Origin: Propionibacteriaceae bacterium UBA4569
Lineage (GTDB): Bacteria; Actinomycetota; Actinomycetes; Propionibacteriales; Propionibacteriaceae
Length of the DNA: 6,627 nucleotides
Assembly (NCBI GenBank): GCA_002387005.1
Contig: DGKN01000009.1
Span: forward strand, 1-6,627
Direction: 5' to 3'
Below the pieces are notes generated by a model. That model did not search any database. It worked only from the letters and a program-made list of their open reading frames with translations, and was not told where the DNA came from. Shown here in pieces: positions 1 through 5,924 of this stretch. A program made the translations under genes and the position numbers. Numbering within the stretch: the first letter of the stretch is position 1; the number at the start of each line of letters is the position of its first letter.

Positions 1-1135
1 TGATGTCGATGACCTGGGCGCCTGCCTCCACTTGTTGCTGGGCCACTTCCAAGGCCTCGGCATAGTTCTCTTCGCGGATCAGCCGGGCGAACTTGGCCGA
101 GCCGGTGATGTTGGTGCGCTCGCCGACGTTGACGAACAGCGACTCGCGGCTGATGGTGAAGGGTTCCAGGCCCGAGAGGCGGCAGGACTTGGGAATCTCC
201 GGCAACTGGCGCGGCGCATGCCTGCCGACCGCCTCGGCGATGGCCTGGATATGCGCCGGGGTGGTGCCGCAGCAGCCGCCGACCACCGAGAGGCCGAAAT
301 CGGTGGCGAAGCGGTCGAGGGCGTCGGTGAGGCCCTCGGGTTCGAGCGGGTAGGCGGCGCCATTGGGCCCCAGCACGGGCAACCCGGCATTGGGCATGCA
401 GCCGACACCCGCGCGGGAGTGCTTGGCCAAGTGGCGCAGGTGCTCGCCCATCTCGGCGGGACCGGTGGCGCAGTTGAGCCCGATGACGTCGACTCCAAGG
501 GGTTCGAGGCTGGTCAGCGCCGCGCCGATCTCGGAGCCCAGCAGCATGGTGCCCGTGGTCTCCACAGTGATGTTGACCAGCACCGGCAGGTCGATGCCCA
601 GCTCGGCGCGGACCCGCTTGGTGGCAATCACGGCCGCCTTGGCCTGCAGCAGGTCCTGGCTGGTCTCGATCTGGACGGCGTCGATCCCGCCGGCGACCAT
701 GGCGCGCACCTGGCGCATGTAGGCGTCGCGCAGTTCGGCGAAAGTGAGGTGTCCCAGGGTCGGCAGCTTGGTGCCGGGGCCGATGGAGCCGAGCACGAAA
801 CGGGGACGGTCCAGGGTGGAGAACTCGTCAGCGACCTCGCGGGCGATCCGCGCGCCGGCCTCGGCCAGCTCCTCGATGCGGTCGGCGATCTGGTACTCCC
901 CCAGCGCCGACAGGTTGGCTCCGAAGGTGTTGGTCTCGACCATGTCCGCCCCAGCAGCGAAGTAGGCGCGGTGGATGTCGGCGATCACATCCGGACGCGT
1001 GCTGTTGAGCACCTCATTGCAGCCCTCGAGCTCCTCGAAGTCGGCCATGGTGAGGTCCGCGGCCTGCAACATCGTGCCCATCGCCCCATCGGCGACGAGG
1101 ACGCGGGTGTGAAGCAGGTCACGAAATGTGGTCAT
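1..1135 (-). CDS. metH: Methionine synthase, cobalamin-dependent (MetH), N-terminal part; runs off left edge
   Basis: Transfers a methyl group from 5-methyltetrahydrofolate via cobalamin to homocysteine, giving methionine, in the cytoplasm. The 378 visible codons begin MTTFRDLLHTRVLVADGAMG, with the DGAMGTMLQ entry motif of the homocysteine-binding barrel at residues 16-24. The three zinc-binding cysteines are present: Cys222 in GLNCATGP and Cys288/Cys289 in GGCCGTTP. After a linker the pterin-binding domain starts, with VGERTN at about residues 337-342. The family is usually about 1,150-1,230 residues, so the rest of the pterin domain, the B12 domain and the activation domain lie outside the window. 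No frameshift or stop is seen. The start at 1135 fits the family N-terminus, and no other in-frame start lies close upstream. It has no Shine-Dalgarno but a TATCCT box six bases upstream. The gene is divergent from the PAC2 gene, an arrangement also found in mycobacteria. The family call is very secure. Confidence 0.97.
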   Translation of the reverse strand, partial: MTTFRDLLHTRVLVADGAMGTMLQAADLTMADFEELEGCNEVLNSTRPDVIADIHRAYFAAGADMVETNTFGANLSALGEYQIADRIEELAEAGARIAREVADEFSTLDRPRFVLGSIGPGTKLPTLGHLTFAELRDAYMRQVRAMVAGGIDAVQIETSQDLLQAKAAVIATKRVRAELGIDLPVLVNITVETTGTMLLGSEIGAALTSLEPLGVDVIGLNCATGPAEMGEHLRHLAKHSRAGVGCMPNAGLPVLGPNGAAYPLEPEGLTDALDRFATDFGLSVVGGCCGTTPAHIQAIAEAVGRHAPRQLPEIPKSCRLSGLEPFTISRESLFVNVGERTNITGSAKFARLIREENYAEALEVAQQQVEAGAQVIDI

Positions 1136-1141
1136 GGCGGA

Positions 1142-1147
1142 AGGATA
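1142..1147 (-). promoter_or_regulatory. Candidate -10 box of metH (TATCCT), leaderless arrangement
   Basis: On the minus strand TATCCT (TANNNT form) is followed by exactly six bases and then the metH ATG, which puts transcription start at the A of the start codon. No Shine-Dalgarno lies upstream of the ATG. A TTGACA sequence occurs further upstream on the same strand (1181 down to 1176), but the 28-base gap is too long for it to be the partner -35 box. Inferred from position only. Confidence 0.45.
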
Positions 1148-1194
1148 TGGGGTGCGGCAAGGGCTGCCGGACCCGTGTCAACGCGCTGGGACTG

Positions 1195-1204
1195 CCGTGC
1201 ACGG
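1195..1204. promoter_or_regulatory. 10-bp perfect palindrome CCGTGCACGG between metH and the PAC2 gene
   Basis: CCGTGCACGG reads the same on both strands and sits in the 102-bp divergent intergenic region, about 20 bp upstream of the PAC2 -10-like box. It could be an operator half or core, but a palindrome of this length arises by chance fairly often in GC-rich DNA. I do not recognise it as the site of a known regulator. Confidence 0.2.
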
Positions 1205-1224
1205 GCGCGCAGACGGCGCGGGGC

Positions 1225-1230
1225 TAGGCT
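1225..1230 (+). promoter_or_regulatory. Candidate -10 box of the PAC2 gene (TAGGCT), leaderless arrangement
   Basis: TAGGCT is followed by seven bases and then the ATG at 1238, with no Shine-Dalgarno between, as expected for a leaderless actinobacterial transcript. The same hexamer precedes pfk and rpe. No clear -35 box is seen at 16-18 bases upstream. Confidence 0.45.
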
Positions 1231-1237
1231 GGCATGC

Positions 1238-2071
1238 ATGTCTGAGTCGTTGTCGAACCTGCGCCGACCGGTAGCCATCCTCGCCTTCGACGGCTGGAAC
1301 GACGCCGCGGACGCTGCGACGGCCGCCGTCGACCACCTCGCTTCGAGCTACGACGCCGAGATGGTCTTCGAGGTGGACGGTGAGGACTACTACGACTTCC
1401 AGGTGAACCGGCCGATGGTCGTCAAGGATGGTTCGCACAGCGAGATCATCTGGCCCGCATTGCGGTTGTCGATCGCGCACCTGCCCAGCCGCGACCTGGT
1501 GCTGGTGCAAGGGCCGGAGCCGAACTTCCGCTGGCGCGCCTTCAGCCAGTCGCTGGTGAGCGCGCTGCGCACCGTTCGTCCGGAGCTGGTGATCGTGATG
1601 GGCGCGATGCTGTCCGACTCGCCCCACTCGCGTCCGGTTGCCGTCTCCGGGACCACCGTCGACGCCGAACTGGCCAGCAAGCTTGGGCTCGAGATCAGCG
1701 ATTACGAGGGGCCGACCGGGATCACCGGGGTCGTCTCCGAGGCCTGCCGACGGGCCGGGCTGCCGGTGGTGAGCCTGTGGGCGGCGGTGCCGCACTACGT
1801 CAGCGAGCCCCCGAACCCGCCCGCGACACTAGCGCTGGTCACCCGGATCGAAGACCTGCTGGACGAGGCGCTCGACCTGGCCGACCTGCCCGAGCAGGCC
1901 CAGGCCTGGCACCGCGGCGTGGACGAACTTGCCGCCGAGGACCCCGACATCGCCGAGTACATCGCGCGACTGGAGGCCAGGCAGGACGAGGAGGAACTCC
2001 CCGAGGCCACCGGTGACGCCATCGCGGCCGAGTTCCAGCGCTACCTGCGCCGCCGCGGCCAGGGCAAGTAG
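1238..2071 (+). CDS. PAC2-family protein (proteasome assembly chaperone 2 fold), 277 aa
   Basis: Belongs to the actinobacterial PAC2 family, named after a eukaryotic proteasome assembly chaperone; the bacterial role is not established. Visible family features are LAFDGWNDA at residues 15-23, FQVNRPMV in the first third, QGPEPNFRWR near residue 90, the glycine-rich YEGPTGITGVVSEACRRAG stretch in the middle, and a charged helical tail ending EFQRYLRRR. The length fits the family (about 280-320). No signal peptide or membrane segment is seen. The reading frame stays open far upstream to position 32, but that part is antisense to metH. The ATG at 1238 gives the family N-terminus and follows a TAGGCT box. 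Pairing with metH matches Rv2124c/Rv2125 of M. tuberculosis (from memory). An intrinsic terminator follows at 2115-2133, so it is probably monocistronic. Confidence 0.9.
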   Translation: MSESLSNLRRPVAILAFDGWNDAADAATAAVDHLASSYDAEMVFEVDGEDYYDFQVNRPMVVKDGSHSEIIWPALRLSIAHLPSRDLVLVQGPEPNFRWRAFSQSLVSALRTVRPELVIVMGAMLSDSPHSRPVAVSGTTVDAELASKLGLEISDYEGPTGITGVVSEACRRAGLPVVSLWAAVPHYVSEPPNPPATLALVTRIEDLLDEALDLADLPEQAQAWHRGVDELAAEDPDIAEYIARLEARQDEEELPEATGDAIAAEFQRYLRRRGQGK

Positions 2072-2084
2072 CACCACCGGACGA

Positions 2085-2119
2085 TCCCCGAGCCGGGCCC
2101 CCTGACCGTTCCCCGAGCC
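2085..2119. repeat. Two direct copies of TCCCCGAGCC, half of a REP-like element
   Basis: TCCCCGAGCC occurs at 2085-2094 and again at 2110-2119, 25 bp apart, in the gap after the PAC2 gene. The second copy, extended to TTCCCCGAGCC, also matches one half of the hairpin repeat at 6015-6035 read on the opposite strand. It overlaps the left arm of the PAC2 terminator. These are probably decayed copies of a dispersed intergenic repeat, though chance similarity in GC-rich DNA is not excluded. Confidence 0.4.
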
Positions 2120-2133
2120 CAATGGGCTTCTTT
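2115..2133 (+). terminator. Intrinsic terminator after the PAC2 gene
   Basis: AGCCC, loop AAT, GGGCT forms a perfect 5-bp stem, extendable by a G-T pair to GAGCCC/GGGCTT. It is followed by the pyrimidine run TCTTT. It lies 43 bases after the PAC2 stop and 39 bases before the next ATG, so it should separate the PAC2 and aldo/keto reductase transcripts. Confidence 0.6.
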
Positions 2134-2171
2134 GGGCATGCCTCCGCTTCACGCAGTGCTTTGATGGCGCC

Positions 2172-3038
2172 ATGGACAAGTTCTTCACGATGGGCGGCCA
2201 CCAGATCGGCCGCGTCGGTTACGGCGCCATGCAGCTTCCCGGCCCCGGGGTCATGGGACCCGCGCGCGACCACGCCCAGGCGATTGCGGTGCTGCGCCGG
2301 GCGGTCGAGCTCGGCATCAACCACATCGACACCTCCGAGTTCTACGGGCCGCACGTCGCCAACCAGCTGATCCGCGAGGCGCTGCACCCCTATCCGTCCG
2401 ACCTGGTGCTGGTCAGCAAGGTCGGTAGCGTGCGCGGCGAGGACGGCAGCTGGAACCCCGACCAGACGCCCGAGGCGCTGATCCGCGGCACCCACGAGAA
2501 CCTCGAGACCCTCGGCATCGACCGCCTGCACGTGATGAACCTGCGCGTCATGCCGAAGGACGACCACGCTCCGGCCGACTACCAGCCCGTTCGGTTCGAC
2601 GAGCAGCTGGACGCGATGCGCCAGCTCGTCGACGAGGGTGCGATCGAGAACTTCGGCGTCAGCACCGTCACCACCGAACAGGCGGCGCAGGCCATCGAGG
2701 CGGGTGCGGTGTGCGTCCAGAATGCCTACAACCTCCTGTCCCGCTCGGACGAGCCGACGCTGGAGCTGTGCCGTGACAAGGGCATCGCCTACGTTCCCTA
2801 CTTCCCGCTGGGCTCGGCCTTCGGCTGGTTCCCGCGGGTGGACCAGGCGCCGCAGGTCGTCGCGGTCGCGGAACGTCTGGGCCACACCCCCGCGCAGATC
2901 GGCCTGGCCTGGCTGCTCCACCACGCGGAGAACGTCCTGTTGATCCCGGGGACGAGCTCAGTGGCGCACCTCGAGGAGAACACGGCGACCCGCGACGTCG
3001 TCCTGTCGGATGAGGACATCGCCGAGCTCGAAGCCTGA
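2172..3038 (+). CDS. Aldo/keto reductase, YdbC/PdxI (pyridoxal reductase)-like, 288 aa
   Basis: A (beta/alpha)8 NAD(P)H-dependent reductase. From memory it closely resembles E. coli YdbC, renamed PdxI, which reduces pyridoxal to pyridoxine in vitamin B6 salvage: GYGAMQLPGPGVMGPARD at residues 16-33, NHIDTSEFYGPHVANQ at 50-65, NLRVMPKDDH at 123-132, VCVQNAYN, GIAYVPYFPLG, and LLIPGTSSVAHLEEN near the end (cofactor-binding loop). Of the classical catalytic tetrad Asp53, Tyr58 and Lys83 are present. The usual histidine position carries Asn123, as in the YdbC group. Full length, with no signal peptide. The ATG at 2172 gives the family N-terminus. There is no Shine-Dalgarno; a weak TTTGAT sits six bases upstream. 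The gap to pfk is 41 bases on the same strand, so co-transcription is possible. Pyridoxal as substrate is inferred from similarity; a general aldehyde reductase is the alternative. Confidence 0.92.
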   Translation: MDKFFTMGGHQIGRVGYGAMQLPGPGVMGPARDHAQAIAVLRRAVELGINHIDTSEFYGPHVANQLIREALHPYPSDLVLVSKVGSVRGEDGSWNPDQTPEALIRGTHENLETLGIDRLHVMNLRVMPKDDHAPADYQPVRFDEQLDAMRQLVDEGAIENFGVSTVTTEQAAQAIEAGAVCVQNAYNLLSRSDEPTLELCRDKGIAYVPYFPLGSAFGWFPRVDQAPQVVAVAERLGHTPAQIGLAWLLHHAENVLLIPGTSSVAHLEENTATRDVVLSDEDIAELEA

Positions 3039-3046
3039 ATCACGCC

Positions 3047-3052
3047 TAGGCT
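3047..3052 (+). promoter_or_regulatory. Candidate -10 box of pfk (TAGGCT)
   Basis: TAGGCT lies just after the stop of the preceding reductase gene. It would place transcription start near A3059, giving a leader of about 21 bases that contains a good Shine-Dalgarno. No convincing -35 box is seen. The same hexamer precedes the PAC2 and rpe starts. It suggests pfk can be transcribed on its own as well as by read-through from the reductase gene. Confidence 0.35.
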
Positions 3053-3067
3053 TGGCTGACACCAATC

Positions 3068-3074
3068 AGGAAGG
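3068..3074 (+). promoter_or_regulatory. Ribosome binding site of pfk (AGGAAGG)
   Basis: AGGAAGG ends five bases before the ATG at 3080. This fixes the start codon. It is one of only two strong Shine-Dalgarno sequences in the window. Confidence 0.75.
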
Positions 3075-3079
3075 CAGCC

Positions 3080-4213
3080 ATGACCAGCAAGAAGGCCAAG
3101 CGCGTCGGAATCCTCACCGCCGGCGGCGACGCCCCGGGTCTCAACTCGGCGATCCGGGGCTTCGGCAAGACCGCGATCGGCGAGTACGGCATGGAGCTCG
3201 TCGGCTTCCGTGACGGCATGCGCGGCCTGGCCATGAACAACACGATCCCGCTGGACGGCTCGGCTCTGTCGGGCATCCTCACTATCGGCGGCACCATTTT
3301 GGGCACCAGTCGCGACAAGGTGCACCGGATGAGCATCGATGGTGAGGTGCGCGACATGATCCCGACCATCGTCGAGAACTACGAGAAGAACGAGTTGGAC
3401 GCTCTCGTCTGCCTCGGTGGCGGTGGGACCGCGAAGAACGCGAACCGCCTGGCCAAGGCCGGGCTGAACGTGATCCACCTGCCCAAGACGATCGACAACG
3501 ACATCGTCGAGACCGATGACTCCTTCGGCTTCTCCACGGCGCTGGAGATCGCGACCGAGGCCGTGGATCGGCTGCACTCCACCGCGCACAGCCACCACCG
3601 GATCATCCTGGCCGAGATCATGGGCCACCGCGCCGGGTGGCTCGCTCTCGGTTCCGGGATCGCGGGCGGTGCGGACATCGTCCTGCTGCCCGAGATCCCG
3701 TACACGATCGAGTCCATCGCCGAGACGGTCCGGGCCCGTCAGCAGCGGGGCTCAAGCTTCAGCGTCGTCGCGGTGGCCGAGGGTGCGCGCAATGTCGAGG
3801 AGGCCGCGGAGATCGCGGCCGCGGAGGCGCTGTTGCGGGCCGCCAAGACGGATGAACAGGTCTCGGCCGCCAAGAAGCACAAGGCCACCATCGAGGACTC
3901 CCACCGCGACAGCACCTTCCGGATCGCGCGCGAGCTGGAAGCCGCGACCGGGCTGGAGTCGAGGGTGTCGATCCTGGGCTATGTCCAGCGTGGTGGCACC
4001 CCGAACGCCCACGACCGGCTGCTCGGCACCCGGCTGGGCAGCAAGGGCGCGGAGCTGGTCGCCCACGGGCAGTTCGGCGTCATGGTCGCCTCGCGCGGCG
4101 AAGGCACCGAGGCCGTTCCGCTCGATCGGGTCGCGGGCAAGGTCAAGTACGTCCCGCTTGACCACCCATGGATCGAGGCGGCGCGTCGCGTCGGCACCGG
4201 GCTGGGTGGCTGA
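3080..4213 (+). CDS. pfkA: 6-phosphofructokinase, group III-like (PfkA family), 377 aa
   Basis: Phosphorylates fructose 6-phosphate to fructose 1,6-bisphosphate in glycolysis. N-terminal [18 protein letters not shown] (residues 10-27) is the nucleotide/phosphate loop. GGGGT (113-117), PKTIDND (135-141), EIMGHRAGW (179-187), VAEGA (232-236) and [11 protein letters not shown] (298-308) are the substrate motifs. By alignment in the head to E. coli PfkA, catalytic Asp127 is Asp139 and the F6P ligands Arg243 and Arg252 are Arg295 and Arg304. Gly104, the ATP-type residue, is Gly116; position 124 is Lys136, usual in PPi enzymes and some ATP enzymes. The Asp103 position is Gly115, and His249 is Tyr301. 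ATP use is therefore more likely than PPi, but not certain. The protein is longer than E. coli PfkA (320), with an insert near 238-275 rich in Ala, Glu and Lys. Good Shine-Dalgarno; convergent with rpe, 24 bp apart. Confidence 0.95.
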   Translation: MTSKKAKRVGILTAGGDAPGLNSAIRGFGKTAIGEYGMELVGFRDGMRGLAMNNTIPLDGSALSGILTIGGTILGTSRDKVHRMSIDGEVRDMIPTIVENYEKNELDALVCLGGGGTAKNANRLAKAGLNVIHLPKTIDNDIVETDDSFGFSTALEIATEAVDRLHSTAHSHHRIILAEIMGHRAGWLALGSGIAGGADIVLLPEIPYTIESIAETVRARQQRGSSFSVVAVAEGARNVEEAAEIAAAEALLRAAKTDEQVSAAKKHKATIEDSHRDSTFRIARELEAATGLESRVSILGYVQRGGTPNAHDRLLGTRLGSKGAELVAHGQFGVMVASRGEGTEAVPLDRVAGKVKYVPLDHPWIEAARRVGTGLGG

Positions 4214-4237
4214 TCGGCCCGCTGTCGTCGGGAGGAC

Positions 4238-4903
4238 TCAGTGCGCGCAGGCGGAAACAGCCTTGTTGCGCAGGGATTTGACCATCGCGTCCGGATCGCT
4301 GGCAGCAAAGACGGCCGAGCCGGCGACGAAGGTGTCGGCGCCGGCCTCGGCGCAGCGCTCGAGGATCTCCAGCGAGACTCCGCCGTCCACCTGGATCCAG
4401 ATCTCCTGACCGGTCCTGCCAACCAGTTCGCGCGTCCGACGGATCTTCGGGAGCACCAGGTCGAGAAACTTCTGGCCACCGAAACCAGGCTCGACGGTCA
4501 TCAGCAGCACCATGTCCAGCTCACCCAACATGTCCGCGTAGGGCTCGATCGGGGTCGCGGGCTTGAGCGCCATCGACGCGCGGGCACCCTGCTTGCGGAT
4601 CTCGCGAGCCAGCCGGATCGGGGCGTCGGCGGCCTCCACGTGGAAGGTGACGCTCTGCGCGCCGGCCTCGGCGAAGGCGGGCGCCCAGCGGTCGGCGTTG
4701 GCGATCATCAGATGGATGTCCAAGAAGGCGTCCGTGTTCTTGCGGATGCACTCGACCACCGGCAGCCCGAAGGTCATGTTCGGGACGAAGTGGTTGTCCA
4801 TCACGTCCAGGTGCACGCCGTCGGCGCTGGGGATCTTGCCCATCTCTCCCATCAGGTTCGACAGGTCGGCGTTCAGGATGCTGGGTGTGATGCGCATGGC
4901 CAT
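4238..4903 (-). CDS. rpe: Ribulose-phosphate 3-epimerase (Rpe), 221 aa
   Basis: Interconverts ribulose 5-phosphate and xylulose 5-phosphate in the pentose phosphate pathway; a cytosolic TIM-barrel metal enzyme. All landmarks are present: ITPSILNAD (5-13), [18 protein letters not shown] (29-46) with metal ligands His31 and Asp33 and the Asp33 acid/base, DIHLM with His64, [11 protein letters not shown] (136-146) flexible loop, VDGGV with the second catalytic Asp173, and the phosphate site VAGSAVF (193-199). Length is normal (about 215-230). The start at 4903 is preferred over the ATG at 4897 because a TAGGCT box sits six bases upstream, suiting a leaderless transcript; no Shine-Dalgarno is visible. 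In many actinobacteria rpe follows rsmB directly; here a small gene and an inverted kinase gene lie between them. Confidence 0.96.
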   Translation of the reverse strand: MAMRITPSILNADLSNLMGEMGKIPSADGVHLDVMDNHFVPNMTFGLPVVECIRKNTDAFLDIHLMIANADRWAPAFAEAGAQSVTFHVEAADAPIRLAREIRKQGARASMALKPATPIEPYADMLGELDMVLLMTVEPGFGGQKFLDLVLPKIRRTRELVGRTGQEIWIQVDGGVSLEILERCAEAGADTFVAGSAVFAASDPDAMVKSLRNKAVSACAH

Positions 4904-4909
4904 GGCGTC

Positions 4910-4915
4910 AGCCTA
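4910..4915 (-). promoter_or_regulatory. Candidate -10 box of rpe (TAGGCT), leaderless arrangement
   Basis: On the minus strand TAGGCT, then six bases, then the rpe ATG, so the A of the ATG is the expected transcription start. The whole divergent gap to the kinase is only 50 bp, so both promoters must overlap or reach into the neighbouring gene. No convincing -35 box is seen. Confidence 0.5.
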
Positions 4916-4941
4916 ACCATGTTGACGACGGCCCGACCTGA

Positions 4942-4947
4942 CAGGAT
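4942..4947 (+). promoter_or_regulatory. Candidate -10 box (CAGGAT) or weak SD (AGGA) of the kinase gene
   Basis: CAGGAT lies six bases before the ATG at 4954, the same spacing as the metH and rpe boxes, but its first base departs from TANNNT. The AGGA inside it is also placed seven bases from the ATG, so it could instead be a weak Shine-Dalgarno. The sequence does not decide between these. Confidence 0.3.
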
Positions 4948-4953
4948 CGGGCC

Positions 4954-5634
4954 ATGACGATGCACCTGGTGGACGGCGAACCAGCCTTCGACGGTTGGCG
5001 GGCCGTGGACATCCCTGACCTGGCGGGACAGCTGATGCGACGAGCCGGCGACGTGGCCGGCCGTCCGGCGGTGCTGGCCGTGGACGGCCACGGGGCCAGC
5101 GGCAAGTCCACCTTCGCTGACCAGTTGCGCGACGTGGTCCCCGGCTCGGTCGTCGTCCCCACCGACGACCTCGCCTGGCACGAACCCTTCTTCGGGTGGG
5201 GCCACCTGCTCCGGCAGTTGCTCACCGAGCTCCACGAGGCCGGCGCTGCCCAGCTGGTCCCGCCGCAATGGCCAGCCCGTGGACGCGAGGGCGCCGTGGA
5301 CATCCCGGCGGGTACCAGCATGGTCGTGGTCGAGGGAACCGGCGCGGCGATGCTCGACGTGGCCGACCTGCTGGACGTCGTGGTCTGGGTGCAGTCCGAC
5401 TTCGCAGAATCAGAGCGACGCGGCATCGCCCGGGACGACGAGTCGGGCGTCAACGGTGACCATGAGCAGACGGTCGCCTTCTGGCACGAGTGGATGGGGC
5501 ACGAGCGGGCGCACTTCCGTCAGGACCGCCCGTGGGAGCGGGCCGACCTGATCGTGGCCGGCACCCCCGTGGTGGAGCTCGCCGACGGCCAGGTCGCGGT
5601 GAGCGTGCCAGAGGGCGGCACGGTGGCCCGGTGA
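4954..5634 (+). CDS. P-loop nucleoside kinase-like protein (uridine kinase-like), 226 aa
   Basis: A small P-loop kinase resembling the uridine kinase/phosphoribulokinase group. Walker A GHGASGKST is at residues 45-53 (Lys51, Ser52), followed by VVPTDDLAWHE (67-77), where Asp71/Asp72 fit the substrate-binding position of uridine kinases. A hydrophobic strand ends in VVVEGTG (124-130), and the lid-like RRGIARDD is at 155-162. A strand VAGTPV (201-206) near the end is typical of these kinases. The substrate cannot be told from sequence; uridine or another small nucleoside or sugar is possible, and many actinobacterial members are annotated only as ATP-binding proteins. An alternative start is the ATG at 4960. 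The gene is divergent from rpe (50 bp) and convergent with the 49-residue gene. It lies, inverted, inside the usual rsmB-rpe neighbourhood. Confidence 0.85.
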   Translation: MTMHLVDGEPAFDGWRAVDIPDLAGQLMRRAGDVAGRPAVLAVDGHGASGKSTFADQLRDVVPGSVVVPTDDLAWHEPFFGWGHLLRQLLTELHEAGAAQLVPPQWPARGREGAVDIPAGTSMVVVEGTGAAMLDVADLLDVVVWVQSDFAESERRGIARDDESGVNGDHEQTVAFWHEWMGHERAHFRQDRPWERADLIVAGTPVVELADGQVAVSVPEGGTVAR

Positions 5635-5769
5635 TTTTGGGCTCCGCATTGCTGCGGCCGGGGGTGTCGGCGCTGCTGAAAATCGGACGAATCAACTCAT
5701 TGGAACGATCCACGCGCCGATGTGGTCAGCTCACGTCCGATTCCCAGCAGCACTCGGCGACGCGACGAC
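5635..5769. other. Intergenic region between two convergent genes, rich in inverted repeats
   Basis: This 135-bp gap separates the stops of the kinase (+) and the 49-residue gene (-). It holds a 5-bp stem CCGCA/TGCGG with a 4-base loop at 5644-5657, ten bases after the kinase stop and without a following T tract, then the 18-bp inverted repeat at 5672-5751. The start of the hairpin at 5763-5782 also falls here. I see no open reading frame with coding character. It probably serves transcription termination, but a mobile-element scar is possible. Confidence 0.6.
5672..5751. repeat. 18-bp interrupted inverted repeat, 44-bp spacer
   Basis: The left arm at 5672-5689 is GCTGCTGaaAATCGGACG. The right arm at 5734-5751 is CGTCCGATTccCAGCAGC, its reverse complement except for two adjacent bases. 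Sixteen of 18 pairs match. The spacer contains a small TGGA/TCCA hairpin (5701-5712). The 5 bases just outside the left arm, TCGGC, recur two bases outside the right arm, which could be a weak target duplication or chance. Such a long, widely spaced repeat could form a stem in either transcript or mark the ends of a tiny element; no transposase is nearby. Confidence 0.7.
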
Positions 5770-5782
5770 TCACTTGTCGTCG
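5763..5782 (-). terminator. Hairpin over the stop codon of the 49-residue gene, candidate terminator
   Basis: CGACGAC and GTCGTCG form a perfect 7-bp stem with a 6-base loop. On the minus strand the loop contains the TGA stop codon of the small gene. No T tract follows, but actinobacterial terminators often lack one. It could also act on the kinase transcript from the other side. Confidence 0.4.
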
Positions 5783-5919
5783 GCGGGGTGCTCCGGCTCC
5801 TCGGGCTCGAAGCTGGACGGCGCCTCAGGCGTGGCGCCCAGCCCGGCGCCCTCGTCGTTGAGCTCGTCCAGCGAGGTGCCCTCGGTCTCGTCGATCTCGA
5901 TGTTCTGGTTCTCCGACAT
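5770..5919 (-). CDS. Small very acidic hypothetical protein, 49 aa
   Basis: Not recognised. The protein starts MSENQNIEIDETEGTSLDEL and ends FEPEEPEHPADDK. It has 16 Asp/Glu against a single Lys (the last residue) and no Arg, Cys or Trp, with one aromatic (Phe37). The second half is rich in Pro-Glu pairs, so it is probably disordered and soluble, with no signal peptide or membrane segment. It is called as a real gene because a perfect AGGAGG lies five bases before the ATG, a TAGTGT box is further upstream, and a 7-bp hairpin lies over its stop. It is 148 bp downstream of rsmB on the same strand and convergent with the kinase gene. No peptide-modifying enzyme is next to it, so a RiPP precursor role is unsupported; it lacks the Gly-Gly-Glu/Gln tail of Pup. 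Confidence 0.75.
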   Translation of the reverse strand: MSENQNIEIDETEGTSLDELNDEGAGLGATPEAPSSFEPEEPEHPADDK

Positions 5920-5924
5920 GTCGG

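Noticed and set aside
32..1237. Long plus-strand open frame joined in front of the PAC2 gene (start at 32)
   Set aside because: It is antisense to metH, its translation has no family resemblance, and the PAC2 N-terminus begins clearly at 1238. Long antisense frames are expected in GC-rich DNA.
1839..2924. 361-codon minus-strand open frame antisense to the PAC2 and reductase genes
   Set aside because: A shadow of the two plus-strand genes, with low-complexity Arg/Pro/Gly composition and no recognisable motif.
4218..4232. CCCG/CGGG hairpin between the convergent pfk and rpe stops as a two-way terminator
   Set aside because: Only four base pairs with a 7-base loop and no T tract on either strand; too weak to call.
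5770..5919. Pup (prokaryotic ubiquitin-like protein), suggested by small acidic size and a PAC2 gene in the window
   Set aside because: It lacks the C-terminal Gly-Gly-Glu/Gln and the conserved Pup helix, is shorter than Pup, and has no proteasome genes beside it.
5770..5919. RiPP (graspetide or lasso) precursor peptide
   Set aside because: No ATP-grasp, cyclase, protease or transporter gene is adjacent, and there is no repeated core motif; composition alone is not enough.
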